Assembly: GCF_000203815.1 (NCBI RefSeq)
Contig: NW_004457736.1
Location: 930,001 to 994,000, forward strand
Direction of reading: 5' to 3'
Length of the DNA stretch: 64,000 nt
Source: Cavenderia fasciculata
Taxonomy: Eukaryota; Evosea; Eumycetozoa; Acytosteliales; Cavenderiaceae
Every line of letters begins with the position of its first letter. Position 1 is the stretch's first letter. The notes below the pieces were generated by a model, which was given only the letters and a program-made list of their open reading frames with translations, was not told where the DNA came from and did not search any database. Both the position numbers and the translations under genes were made by a program. Of the stretch, positions 42,722 to 55,800 are shown piece after piece.

Positions 42722-43479
42722 CTTGGTTGAGATCGATCTCTACTTCTACTTTGTAAGTAACTTGTAGTTGAGTGAATATAATATAATATAATATAATATA
42801 ATTAATCAATAATTATTTTTTGAGAGTTGCAATGAATGACGAGAGTGTGAGAAAAGTTAAATTTTATTTAATATTATTTCCTCACAAAAACTTTGTTTGT
42901 TTAATGTTTGTATATATATATATATATTTATACTATATTATATTATGTATTCGCATTTAGTTACAAACGTGGACCTTTGGAATGTAGAGGAAACTAAACA
43001 AAACTTGTAAATCAATCATAATATTAATATTGACACTGAACGGTCGACTTCACACCAAATCTGTAACTACATTTCTAGACTAGTTCATTACCACTTTCCT
43101 TGACTCTCAAAGTCGTCCACACCGTGTAAGTAGGCGTCGATTTAGTTAATGGTTTTGGTCTTTACAACAATGGTACAGTGAATGGGCTGGAAGATAGCTG
43201 GTGAATACCTGAAACTGATATTAAATGATCTATACATGGTCCTACAATTGTAGGCAACCTTTCTCTCCCTCTTCTCTACAACGGTTTGTTAAAATACTGT
43301 CAAAAGAGTTCAAGGAGAGAAAGGTTGTCTGTCTTTTTGTATCTTGTGACACAAGAAAACAAACATTACTAGTTAGTTATGTAAGTATTTAGAATTAGAA
43401 TTAGATTATTATTGTTTATAATAGAGTTAATTTACTTTTTTTTATTTATTTAATTATTTATACACTATATTATTATTTA
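42722..43479. other. Intergenic region with palindromes, possible ncRNA
   Basis: The middle (about 43030-43370) is less AT-rich than the surrounding sequence and has no coding frame. It carries a 14-base palindrome (CCTACAATTGTAGG, 43241-43254), a stem-loop at 43253-43329 and another palindrome (TCTTGTGACACAAGA near 43343). Such compact structure in balanced-composition DNA between AT-rich flanks is what an RNA gene would look like. I could not match a known RNA class. Confidence 0.35.
43253..43329. repeat. Inverted repeat able to form a 16-base stem
   Basis: The left arm GGCAACCTTTCTCTCC (43253-43268) pairs with the right arm GGAGAGAAAGGTTGTC (43314-43329); one pair is G-U in RNA on the plus strand. 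The loop is 45 bases. It overlaps the end of the 14-base palindrome at 43241-43254. Confidence 0.7.
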
Positions 43480-45002
43480 TTAAATCCCAGGAGTACTTTG
43501 ATAATATTCATGTCCACCAGATTGATCATTATCATTATCATTGTCGGTATTATTAATTCCAATTGATCTACCACTACCAGTTGTATTAATAGATGTTGTT
43601 TCATCAATAACTTGTTTATCTGGTTGTTGTTGTTGGTATTGTTGTTGATCTTGACTTGATGGTTGATTGGTTGAATGATCAAGATCCTTTGAAGGTAATG
43701 ATGATGATGATGAATCATCTCCTACTCCACCTAATCCTTGTTGATTTTTCTTTTCTTGTTCTTCTTTTTCTTGTTTTCGTTTTCTTCTTTTATCTCTAAC
43801 CAAATAGTATATACATAGAACGACAAGAACACCTTCTTGAATGGCAGTGGCTAGGTAGGGGAACCAAGTGATCCACGACTGACCCGACGACAATTGGAAA
43901 TAACACACCAACAAGGCACCTGGCACTTGGATGCATAGTGAAACGAGGGAGAGCGATCCAATCTCATCGGCCAACCACGTAGTGTAGATTTGGGGCATCC
44001 ATTGGAAAAATACAAGGATGGCAGCAAGCACACCCAAAAAGAATGCGTATCCTTCCAACTGTGTCGACTTTGATCCGTAGCCATAGACAAGTGCCACACC
44101 AATCACGAAAAATACAATCGTAGCAAGATTGGTACCCCAAAAGAATGGTTGAGAGTACCAATCCATACGAATAAACAGTCTCTCAATACGATTGTTTCCT
44201 TGTTGCATCAGGAAACTGTCTGGTGCAATCTCTGCTTTTTTCTTTTTTGGTAAGATTGGTGTTGAACTACCACTACCACCATTATTACTACCTCCTGTTG
44301 TGAAATCAGAAGAATCATGGTTGGTAGTATTTACACTACTACTATTTTGTAATGTTGTCGATGTAGTTGTAGTAGTATTATTGTCATCGGTAATGGTTGA
44401 TGGCGAATCGGTTTCACCACCATTCTCTCCATCCTTGTTCATATTCTTGATTGATGACAAGGGTGGTAACTTTGGTCTATACAAAACATACAATCCAAAT
44501 ATAACTCCAGTCGTTACAAATGGTACTCCCATTTGAACAACTGGTAATAAATTTTCAAAACATACCCATGAATTCTAAAATGGAAATGGAAATAATAATT
44601 ATAATAATGATTAATACAAACAAAGGATAGATAGATTCAAAGTTGATATTTGATATAGTTACCATCCAACGAAGAGTAGAATCACCACAACATTCAAAGA
44701 TGAACCAATTTAAAAATAGAATATTTAGAAATGTTCCCATACAATTGGCATAGTTGAACCAACAACTAATCACAGATAAACCTTCTACATTCTTTCTAAA
44801 GATTAATACTAATATCTAAAAAATAATTAAAGAAACAATTGGTTTATTAATAATCATATGATAGAGATATATATATATATTCCATGTATATACATACTTG
44901 AGGCAAGAATGATATAAAGATACCAACGGATAATAAGAATCCGAGTACAATGTCAGAGGTTGGAAAATCTTCTGAGCATTTGAAATTGTTACTTGTACTC
45001 AT
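43480..45002 (-). CDS. PQ-loop repeat membrane protein
   Basis: Exons 45002-44898, 44815-44663 and 44574-43480 join in phase 0 to 450 residues. Two PQ-loop motifs are visible: SFLPQ continuing into ILVLIFRKNVEGLS across the first intron, and QWMPQIYTTWLADEIGSLS in exon 3. About seven hydrophobic segments are present in two triple-helix bundles, with a 100-residue Ser/Thr/Asn-rich cytosolic loop between them and a Gln/Asp/Asn-rich tail. The family (cystinosin, SWEET and PQLC transporters) moves small solutes across lysosomal or other membranes. The substrate cannot be read from sequence. The long central loop is typical of fungal and amoebal members. Confidence 0.85.
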
Positions 45003-46052
45003 AACTCGTTATTATGACTACAACTTGTACGTTCTCTCTCTTTATAGACCGTACAGAACTTTGAGAAAGGTACGTTAGAATGATAAACTATAAACTACTA
45101 TTTCAATACAATCACAACATTTCCACAATTATATAAATAAATAAATTAAAATTAATATCTCTTTCTTTCCTTCTTGATTTCTCTATAATTATTTATATTA
45201 TTAGATCTTTGTTGTTATTATCTCTCTCTCTCTCTATTTCTGCCTATCTCTTCTTGTTGTTGTTTATTATTATTATTGTTATTATTGGTGTGATAAACAA
45301 TAAATTTTACAACACACCTTTCTTTGTTTGTTTGTTTGTTTCTGTTTTGAACCACTGCTACACTTTGACTAAAACGGCGTTTATGTGTTTGTGTGAATAA
45401 AGTAAAGTGTATATGTGTTGGGGGAGTTAAATATAAATATAAATATAAATATTCGCGTGGTTAGTTTTATACAGATAGAGACAGATAGAGAGATAACTTA
45501 AAGGAGAGAGAAATGATAAATCAGAAAGTGAAGGAATGCGGATTTCAATGCTGCTGTGGGGGGGATAGATAGGCAAGTTGTCTTGCAGACAAAGAGACGA
45601 AGAGGATTGGGGGGTTAAAATATTTAAATTGTGAGAGAGAGAGAGCTCTCTGAGGAAGATTGTTTACAATTTCCGATCGGAGAACAAAGCAGCCGATCAA
45701 CAGCTTTTAACCTCCCAATTGTTTATTTTAAATACCCGGATGAACGTTGAAAATTTAAAAATATCTTGGTGTCCTCTCGGCACGCCTCACCTCACCTCAT
45801 CTTTATCTTACACAAAATTCATAGCATAGACAGACCATCAAATCTATCATAGATTGGATACCCAAGTATATACTTTATAATGAACAGGTTCATGTTAAAA
45901 GAGAGAATTGTTTATTATTATCTTGATTTCTTTTAAATAATGATTATTTTGTTTTAATTTAATTTTTTTTTGGACGATGTTCGTGAATATGATTCATTTT
46001 CATCTTTGAACGAAAGATTAATTACAGATTACAAATACAGATATATATAGAA
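45003..46052. promoter_or_regulatory. Shared upstream region of PQ-loop gene and UXT
   Basis: The region has CT- and GA-rich stretches (TCTCTCTCTCTCT near 45223, GAGAGAGAGAG near 45640), a (TAAATA)n run near 45430 and a poly-T near 45960, just before the UXT start. No coding frame is convincing; the 63-codon frame at 45209-45400 is pyrimidine-repeat driven. Confidence 0.4.
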
Positions 46053-46814
46053 ATGGTTAAAGCACCTCATAATCATCATGATCATGATCATCATCACGGT
46101 CATCAACATGGCCACCAACATGGTCATCATCAACATTCAAATAGTAGTAGCGGTCCAAGTCCAATTCAACAATTAACATCAGCACAATTACAAAGAGAAA
46201 GAGTAGAATCGATTGAACACTATAAACACTTTATTACAGATACTTTACTTGTCGATCTAGAAACATTTGAAGAAAAGAAAGAAGAATTGGCAATTGAATT
46301 GGAGGGATAGTAAGTATACAAGTAAAGAACAACAACAACAACAACAACAATTGTTGATATTGAATTGGTTTCATATATTTTTATATATAGCATCATTATA
46401 ATGGTTACTAACTAAATCTTATAGTTTAGAATTAAAGAGTAATATTGAATTAATGATAGAGAATGATATGAAGGAATTGAAAACAATGATGAATATTGGT
46501 AGTGAGTGTTATGTAAAAGCAAAGGTATACGATACCAGCAAGATATTTGTCAACATTGGTATGGGTGTAAGCGTACAATATACCCTAGGTGAAGCAATTG
46601 AATTTATCAACAAAAAAGAGGATTATTTAAATCAGTATGTACATACTGACACAAATTACACAACAATATTATATTTGTTGATTTATTTATTAATCTTTTT
46701 TTAATCATTTTTAGACATATAGAAAAATATACTAAAAAGGTACATAGTATAAGAGGGAAAATTAGTTTAATAGAAAAAGGAATAAATGATTTGGCATCAT
46801 TAAAGGATGTATAA
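46053..46814 (+). CDS. uxt: UXT-like prefoldin alpha-type chaperone subunit
   Basis: Exons 46053-46309, 46425-46634 and 46715-46814 join to 188 residues. The core (YKHFITDTLLVDLETFEEKK, then VYDTSKIFVNIGMGVSVQYT, LGEAIEFINKKEDYLNQ) follows the prefoldin alpha/UXT pattern of two coiled coils flanking a beta hairpin. Human UXT works in the URI/R2TP prefoldin-like complex for assembly of RNA polymerases and PIKKs. The first 45 residues are unusual, with His/Gly-rich repeats (HDHHHGHQHGHQHGHHQH) like a metal-binding tract absent from human UXT. Introns have GTAAGT/TATAG and GTATGT/TTTAG ends. Confidence 0.85.
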
Positions 46815-48086
46815 ATATTACAATATATATATATTACAATCAATCGACTAAATATGGAGTCCTATTCAGTTTATATATTTATTCATCATCATCCAGGAAA
46901 AGTATAATAGTAATAATGATAAATAGGGCCAATAGATGTGGAAGTGGAGGTGTCGATATATAAACAGCAAGACGACGATTTTAACTATATATTATTTTTT
47001 AGTTAGTTTGTTATAATCAATTAATTGTTTTGATTTTTTTTTTTTTTTTTGTAACCTCCCTCCTTGTGAAGAATGATCATTCTTTAACATGATTTAGATT
47101 GGAGTACATATTTAGTTTAGCCAAGAAAGAGAAAGAGAGAGAGAGAGAGAGGGTAGTAATTAGGAACAAGGAAGGATCGAGCTAGATATGAGTGGCACCA
47201 AAATATATATCTACATTGATTCTAAAAGGTAACAAACAACGTTGATGAAAATTAAAGCGATTTAGAATATTTAAAGAGTAAAGATTGTATTGAACTAATC
47301 TCATCATCTATTGCAAGAATATTCTTGATTACTTGTTGGACCTTATCAATAATGAATCAAGCTCGTTTCATTATTCTTTCTGACTTTGGAATGGATCAAG
47401 ACGTGCCGACACCAAATTGGTTTGAAAAGATGAAGATTAATGACTGACAATCAATACTCAATCATCTTTGATATCTTACTTGAAATATATATATTGGTGT
47501 TATGGAGCTCCATGCATCTGTAATTATATTGTTGGAGGTTAATGTTCCATATATTGAATTAATCTTAAGCAAGTGATGCTCATTTTAAATCTCTTTTAAA
47601 TTGAAACCTAATAGACTATCATTTGCATAGTATATGCAGTTTGTTGTAGAAGAGACCTTACGTTTACAAAATGTCATTCGATCAGATACACCTCTTCAAC
47701 AAACCAATCAAGTTATCAAAAGAAAACGACAAATGTATGTCTAACATGGGCTCCTTAACAATGTTCTAAAATCCAACATCAAACCAACATACCTGTCAAG
47801 AACACAAAAAATCAACAACCATATTTATATTTTAAAAATCTTTTGATTTCTTGTGTTCTTGACAGGTATGTCTCTCTCTTTCTCTCTCTCCCAGATATTT
47901 CCAAATGTAAGATATATATACATATTTTACAACATATTATATTATATTTCCATCTCTATATTTATTTATTCCAGTGATAAATTAATTTAAAATAATAAAA
48001 AAAACCGAGTATAGGATCATCTGACAGTCGTTCATTTTCATTGTATTCTACTTTTTTAAAAGAAAGGCTATAATTCAATCATCACG
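46815..48086. other. Intergenic region with a strong hairpin
   Basis: Poly-T near 47035-47050 and an (AG)n stretch near 47125-47150 are visible. No coding frame is convincing. A long inverted repeat at 47787-47871 is listed separately. The last 100 bases are the upstream region of the Obg GTPase gene. Confidence 0.4.
47787..47871. repeat. 29-base inverted repeat with 27-base loop
   Basis: The left arm (47787-47815, ACATACCTGTCAAGAACAC...) and right arm (47843-47871, ...GTGTTCTTGACAGGTATGT) are complementary with a single mismatch. A transcript would form a long stable hairpin; as DNA it may be a tiny foldback element. It lies about 215 bases upstream of the Obg gene start. The arms end in CAG/GTATGT-like words that look like splice sites but do not fit any exon I could find. 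Confidence 0.75.
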
Positions 48087-50314
48087 ATGATAAGTAGAGT
48101 CAAACTATTATCTTTATCTTCTACTTTAAATAAAAGATGTATTCAATCATCTTTAATATCATCATCTTTAAATCATATTAGTAATAATTATAGTTGTAAA
48201 AGTAGTAGTAGTAGTAATACATTGTCATCATTATCAACTTTAAATAGATATAATCATATTCACAATCATCATCATGGTAGTATGATGAGATATTATAGTT
48301 CTGATAAAGAATCAGGTATCCAATTTCAACATTCAGAATCTTTTAAAGAATTATTAGAGAATATGGATGGTGATCAATTAGTATGTAGTCCAAGACAATA
48401 TAAAAGATAAACTAGTTGAAATAGTTATACTTACTTACTTACTCTAATACTATTTAAAAAGAGAGATTATGCTGAAAATGTTGGAGCAATAAATCAAATT
48501 GAACAAAAGGATGCAACCTATTCTGTATGTATGATAAAGTTCTCAAAAGATTGATTGTTTATATTTAACCTTTTGTCTTCTTTTCTTTTTAGAATTTATC
48601 ATTTATGGATAAGATTAGAATTAAATGTAAAGCTGGTGATGGTGGAGCTGGTTGCGTAAACTTCTTTAGAGCTAAATATATTCCTCTAGGACCTCCAGAT
48701 GGAGGCAATGGAGGTAATGGGGCGAGTATTATCATTCGTTCAGATCTACATGAAAACAATTTGGCACATTTAGAGAGACATTATGTTGGGGACAGTGGTG
48801 AAAAGGGAAAGGGTGCTAAAAAGACTGGTAAGGATGGTGACGACATTATCATTCATGTGCCACCCGGCACGATCATTAGAGAGGTGGAACATTTCTATGG
48901 TGACGCAGAGTCATTGGCAGCTGCAGAGGATGAAGCTAGATTAGACCCAAATTCACCAACCTTTGACCCAGAATATTTTATGCAAAAGATGAACGAACCG
49001 GTTTTACTGGATGGCAAAAAGGTCAATAATAACAAACAAAAAGCTGGTAAGCGAATGTGGAAGGTGAATAGAATAGTTGGTGAGATGCATGGGTATGGAG
49101 AGGAGATTGTCTTGTTGCAGGGTGGAAGAGGTGGAAAGGGCAATGCCAACTTTGCAACGGGCAGAAACAGATCGCCCGAGTATGCGCAGCCGGGGCTCAA
49201 GGGTGGCGACAAATACTTTGAGTTGGAACTCAAGATCATTGCCGATGTTGGGTTGGTCGGCTACCCCAACGCTGGCAAGAGCACGCTATTATCTCGTGTC
49301 TCTAATGCGATCCCCAAGATTCGAAACTATGCATTCACAACCCTACACCCATATGTTGGTGTGATGGACTTTCCACATGTCATTGACCGCACCATCAAGC
49401 TGTCGCGACGAGGACGTGGCGGTGACGGCAGTGCGGGAAGCAGCAGCGTTGAAAAGGCAAAGGGCAAACTGGAAAAGGCGACCATGGCCGATTTGCCGGG
49501 TATCCTCGAAGGCGCCCACCTCAACATTGGATTAGGTCTCGACTTTCTCAAACACATTGAACGTACCAAAGTACTCTGCTATGTGATTGATATGTCCAAT
49601 GAGGGAGTGCCATCTCTGTGGGATGGAAAGAAACTAAAGGTCAAACCAGACCGTTACAAAAAGATCCGCGAGGATCAAGAAAAACTCAAAGAAGTGACAC
49701 AAGAGATTAGAGCACGTTCCAAAGAGATGGAACAACGGTCTCCTTGGGGCGACTTTGTCACATTGTTGGAAGAGTTGGAAAACTATCAACCGGGTCTCAC
49801 CAAGAAGCCATCGATCATTATTGCCAACAAAATGGACGGACCCTTTTCACAAGATCATTTGGATGTATTCAAAAAAGCAACGGCTCATCTCATCGACAAG
49901 GAAAACACCACCATCATTCCAATCAGCGCATACCATATGGACGACAACCAAGTCATCGAATTGAAAACAAACCTTAAAAAACTATTAGAAATCTATTTAA
50001 TTCAAATCAGAGAACAACAACAACAATTGGAACAAGAGATGAAATTGGCAGAGGAAAATAAGGAACCAGAAATTGTAAAAAGACAACATTATAAAAAATC
50101 AAAAAAGAAATCATCATCATCATCGTCAACAATAGCAGCTGATCTTTTACAAAGAGGTGAACATGAAGTTATCATTGATGGTGAAGATATAGAAATAGAT
50201 GTTGGAAAATTTAAAGACAACGAAAAAGAGGTGGAAATGGAAATGAAAATGGAAGTAGAAGAGAAACCACGTCGTCGTTTATCACGTAATTTACAAAGAT
50301 TAATATCCAAATAA
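48087..50314 (+). CDS. Obg-family GTPase, probably mitochondrial (MTG2-like)
   Basis: Exons 48087-48380, 48462-48524 and 48593-50314 join in phase 0 to 692 residues. The first 75 residues are Ser/Asn/Arg/Lys-rich with almost no acid, fitting a mitochondrial presequence. The Obg domain (about 120-330) has its Gly-rich fold (GDGGAGCVNFFRAKY, GGNGGNGASI, GGRGGKGNANFATG), here carrying an insert of about 50 residues. The GTPase has G1 GYPNAGKST (about 340), G3 DLPGILEGA and G4 NKMD (about 531). A charged C-terminal tail follows. Obg GTPases mature the large ribosomal subunit; the mitochondrial location is inferred. A deleted copy of this gene lies at 8113-8996. Confidence 0.9.
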
Positions 50315-50431
50315 AATAAATAAAAAGAAAAGAAGAGGTTTGTAAATATATATATATATATAAATATAAATATTTTTTTTTGATTATTATATACAAAGAT
50401 TCCAAAACAAAACTAATTTAATAGTTTTGTT

Positions 50432-51456
50432 TTAAGAAGAATCTTTCATTTCTTTATCTTTTGATTCTTCAACCAAAGTATTATTAGTATTGGTTGTTGT
50501 GGTGGATGGTTGAGTTTGATCACCCATAATTCTATTTCTAACAGCCAGTCTAGTGTATGCAGACACCTTTTCACAAGATTGTTTAGCAATATTTAATCCT
50601 TGGAAATATAATGATTCACCAATGATTCCAGTTGTCTTTGTCATTACAATCTCTGATTTACTATTGATAGCATATACTGCTAATCCTTTTGAATTCTATA
50701 GAAATAATAATAAAAATAAAAGAAAGGAAATTAGATACTTTTTAACAGCATAGATTCTCTCTCTTCTTGTCTCCTTTTTATCATACATTTTCTTCTTTTT
50801 GAGTTGGATCTAAATAGATTTGATTATCATGTGTAAAAGAAAGTGTAATTGAACTGATTAAACAATTTAATTCAATACCAGCATCAAGTAATGCCAAACA
50901 ACATGCATTGATTGCACAACTTATAATCTAAAATAAATAGACGGGTAAGTAAAAGTCTCTTGAAATGTCTACCAAGACTACTACTACTACTACTACTACT
51001 TACAGAACCATCATTTGAATAAACTTGAACGATAACATTGATTTGAGTTCTTGGATGTAATAAAGTAAGAATGATACTTTCAACAGCATTTCTAACCAAC
51101 ATTTCTCTTTCCTTGTCAAAATAGGTAGTGTTACCAGTTGCAGGTGTGAATGATACATCTACAACCGATTTTGATATTTTCTCCTTTCTAGCAGTCTTTA
51201 CATCTATAGGTCCATATACTGCTGCCAATACTGATGATTTACCTAAATATAATACAATTGAAATAAGTTAATATTGACTACACATACAATACAATACTAT
51301 CTATGATGATCATATATATATACCTTGAGAGAATTTAGCAGAACCATCAGCTTTATTTAACAAAGCTTGTTCAGATTCAATTGGTCTTATTTGATTTGAT
51401 AATCTAGTATCATCTCTCTTTATATTAGTAGTCGTAGTAGTAGTAGTACTGCTCAT
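50432..51456 (-). CDS. exosc5: Exosome subunit RRP46 (EXOSC5-like)
   Basis: Exons 51456-51324, 51242-51004, 50927-50787 and 50695-50432 join in frame to 258 residues. After a poly-Thr start, the RNase PH fold is clear: IRPIESEQALLNKADGSAKF, SQGKSSVLAAVYGP (split by an intron), LLHPRTQINVIVQV, NDGS then IISCAINACCLALLDAG, and LDPTQKEEN. The GSAKFSQG and LDPTQKEE signatures fit EXOSC5/Rrp46 better than Rrp41 or Rrp42. The protein would sit in the hexameric ring of the RNA exosome, which degrades and trims RNA. The C-terminal 30 residues are Thr/Asn/Asp-rich and likely disordered. Confidence 0.88.
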
Positions 51457-52882
51457 CTCTTTCTTTAAATTATAAATAAATAAATAAATAAATAAATAAT
51501 GCAATGTTCAAAACTTTCGTTCGTTTTTTGGAGGAGAGGACACATTTTGTTGGTAATTAATTTATTTATAATTTAATCTTAATAACTATAGTTAGTCCTT
51601 TAGTCCTTGGTCCTTTCTTCAAAGGGTCATTGTTAACACTAGAGAAGATGTATATATGTGTGCATATGATCCATTCAATAATATCATATGATATTGACAA
51701 CTCGATATCTCATGTTTTAGAGTAACTTCTCTCAAGTATAAAAGAAGAGGATTGTTATTCATTCATTCACCACCATCATGATCCCATCCATGTCTTGGCA
51801 CACCTACTACCTACCTCTTTAAGTATACATTCTTACTTTTAATATATGATGATTGTGGTGATTGTAGTCAGTAAACATTTGGGATTAGTAATCAATACAT
51901 GTATTGATAAAGGTGAATATTGAACAGACAAGAGTACTTCACTTCAGACCAATATAGCTATATCGGTGATATAATAGTTATCTGTTCAAGCAGATGATGT
52001 GAATGATGAGTGTAAGCTCACATCGAATTTATTTTGGTAGTAGTGTGAGAGTCCAAAATAGGAAGTTTTAGTGAGTTTTCAGTGGTCTCATACTCGCAAT
52101 CACGACATCGTTTTACGTAAACTTTGTATCACAATTGTCGTCGGTATAAAAAATAATCGTGAAAATTCAACAAAGCAAAGCCCGACAATGGACAAACCAA
52201 AGGCCACCACATCTAATATTAGTGGTGCATTTGCTGAGGAATTTTCGAGTTGTCTATCATTCACGTCTTTTTCTCTATCCCTCTCGGTCTGTCCCTTGCA
52301 AGGTTGTATAAATAAACAAGCTCTCTAAACAGAATTAAATTAATTATTTTTATTGTCATCAGCCACCTCATACATACATATACACATAGTTACATACACA
52401 CATACAAACAATATATATTTTTATTTGTTTGTCCATCCATTCATTCATTCACATCTCGCCACCCTCTCAATTTTATCTTTAGTGATTCTCGACTTTTAAA
52501 ACAACAAACACATTGTTGTCATCCATCTTCTACCCACCTATCGATTGTGTGTATCAAATTTCTCTCAGTTTAATTGATTTACTCTACTCTTTTGCATAGA
52601 CTGACTGAGTGATAGTAGTACTGATACTGAAAGTAGTGAGAGAGAGCAACAACAATAGATATTACCCTTTTATCATTCATTCATATTATAACAATCTTAA
52701 CGTGATTGATTGATTTATTTATTTATTTATTATTTTAGTAGTGATTAACACAACTACTACTATTAATATCACACAACAACATCAACTCAAACAACAAGTA
52801 ACAAGTTTTTATATATTTATTTATTTATTATTTTACATTTATTATCTTTGATTCTATCATTCACAAAGTCATTATCATTGAA
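51457..52882. promoter_or_regulatory. Upstream region shared by exosome and ABC transporter genes
   Basis: This 1.4-kb region separates divergent genes. It carries TAAATAAATAAATAAA (about 51477-51498), TTATTTATTTATT repeats near 52718 and 52815, and ACATACATACA stretches near 52370. An 85-codon frame at 52071-52328 has no protein-like features. I see no further gene. Confidence 0.4.
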
Positions 52883-55800
52883 ATGGCTCAACAAGATAAA
52901 GAAGAAGAAGATGGCAGTGGTGGTGGAGGTATCCAACTCACTCCCATTGATAGTAATAATAATAATAATAGTATAACCAAACCAACAGTGGAAGAAAAAA
53001 AGGTGATTGGATTTGGAGGAAAAAAGAATCCATTTGACACAGCAAGTCTATTCTCTTTGGCAACGTTTGCATGGATTGAAACATTTGCATGGCATTGTTT
53101 TAAGAATATCTTGGAGCAAAGTCATCTCTACGATCTTGCAGAATGTGATAAATCAACTCAAGTTGGAAAAAAAATTAAAGTTGAATGGGAAAAGGAATTA
53201 TTAAAAAAAGAGTAAGTCAACTAATCTAAAACCAAAACAAACAACATAAATATATTCATATTTACTAATATTGATTTATTTTCTTTTTATTTTTAGGGAA
53301 GAAACAAAACAATATTGGAAAGCATCAATGAGAGCATATGGACCATACTATTGTTTGGGATTAACATTTTATGCAGTTTATTGTGCATCACAATTTGTAG
53401 GACCACAATTATTGTCACGTATTATAAAATGGGTGTTTGAAATTCAATATGTACCAGATACAACCGTTGATCCCAACATGGGATACTATTATGCATTGGC
53501 TATGTTTGGGTCGGCCATGGTTGGTTCGTTTTGCAATTACCAATCGAATCTTATATCGGCGCGTGTTGGTAATTGGATGAGGTCGGGTATGGTACTCGAT
53601 ATCTATACCAAGTCTCTTAAATTGGATACAGCAGCTCGAAGAAAAACATCGACTGGTGAAGTAGTCAATTTGATGAGTAACGACGCCCAACGTGTCGCCG
53701 AAGTATTTCTCATGTTTAACAATGGTATTTTTGCACCACTCCAAATCATTGTGTGTATCGTTTTGATGTACCAAGAGATTGGATGGCCCACCTTTGTTGG
53801 GTTGGGTGTCATGTTGGCCGTCGCTCCACTCAATGCCATCGTTGCCAAATCACTTTTAAAGCTACGTTTCCAGATGATTAAAAACTCTGACAAGCGTCTA
53901 CGTCTCATCAACGAGATACTCCAATTTATCAAGATTATCAAGTTGTATGCTTGGGAGGTGCCCTTTGCCGCCAAGGTCACCAACTCGCGTAACCTCGAGG
54001 TCAAGGCACTGGCCAAGTTTTCGTATATCCGTGCATGCCTCATTTTCATCGTGTCGGCCGTGCCCACCATCGTCTCGATCCTCGTCTTCACCACGGTGTT
54101 CAAGGCCGACACGGGAGTCAGTGCCGACAAGGTGTTCTCGGCGCTGGCCTACCTCAATATCCTCAGAATGCCCCTTTCATTCCTCCCACTGATCATAGCC
54201 ATGTTGGCGCAGGTCAAGGTCGCCACCGACAGAATTGCCGCCTTCCTCTTGCTGTCTGAGAGAAAGCCGGTCGAGGAAATCAACGATCCCAACACTGCTG
54301 ACGGTATCTATGTCGAGAATGCCAACTTTAACTGGGACTCTACCAAGGACGATTCCTTCAAACTCAACAATATCAACTTTGTGTGTACCGGTCCGACGCT
54401 GACCATGGTCGTCGGTAGTGTCGGTAGCGGCAAGTCGTCGCTCTGCCAATCGGTCCTTGGTGACATGGACTTGGTCGAGGGTCGTCTCCGAACCAAGGGT
54501 CGTATCGCCTATGTCCCCCAACAAGCTTGGATTGTCAATGCATCGCTGCGTGCCAATATCCTCTACGGCAAGGCATTTGACCAAGACCGTTATGAAGCAG
54601 TCATCGAGGCATGTGCCTTGAAACGTGATTTGGAAATGTTCCCACAAGGTGATTTTGTCGAGATTGGTGAACGTGGTATCAATCTTTCAGGTGGACAAAA
54701 GCAACGTGTCTCTATTGCCAGAGCAGTCTACAACAATGCCGATATCTACATTCTCGACGACCCATTGTCGGCCGTCGATGCACACGTCGGCAAACATATC
54801 TTTCAAAAGTGTATTTCCGGGTTCCTCTCGGACAAGACTGTCATCCTCGTTGCCAATCAACTCAACTATCTCCCCTTTGCCAACAATGTATTGGTTATGA
54901 ACAAAAACACCATCTCTGAACACGGTACCTATCAAGAGATTATGGAATCAAGAGGTGACTTTTCTCAAGTTCTCTCAAACTATGGTATGGGTCAAGATTC
55001 GACACCAGTCGACACATCATCAGAAACTTCAAGTTTAGAAGTTACAGGTGCCGGTGCGATACCCAAAGAAAAGACAGTTGTTGTTAAACTTGATGAAGCA
55101 GGTGGTAATACTACACCTAAACCAAAGTTTGTAGCAGCTACACCAGTGACAGGAGAAAAGGGGAAATTAATTCAAAGAGAGGAGAGAGAGACTGGATCTG
55201 TCAGTATGGCAGTGTACGGATCTTATTTCAAGACTGGTGGTATCCTATTGTTCCTTTGGATTGTATTAATATTTGCACTTGAAAATGGGTCTGGTGCAAT
55301 GCTCAATTGGTGGTTGTCTGATTGGTCCAATGCAATGCAATTCCAAAATGGTGGTGACTATAACCTAACATCCGACCAATACCTATTCATTTATATTGGT
55401 ATTGGTATAGGGTCGGTGATTGCATCGGGTCTACGTAACATCTTTTTCTTTTCCTATACTGTGCGCGCTGCCCGCAGAATACACGAAAAGTTGTTTGCAG
55501 CCATCCTTCGTTGCCCAATGTGGTTCTTTGACACCACTCCAATGGGTCGTATCATCAACCGTTTCACTCGTGACCAAGATGTCATTGACAACTTGATTGC
55601 ACCGTCGATTGGGCAGTACATGGGTCTCTTTATGCAGATCATCGCCTCGTTGATCATCATCTCGATCATTACCCCATACCTCCTCATTCCACTCGCCCCC
55701 ATCATTGTTATCTACTATTTGCTCCAGACCTACTACCGTTACTCGAGTCGTGAACTCCAACGTCTTGTATCGATCTCGCGGTCACCCATCTTTTCGCATT

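Noticed and set aside
52071-52328. 85-codon frame upstream of the ABCC gene
   Set aside because: No motif, no splice-compatible continuation and repeat-poor but random composition.
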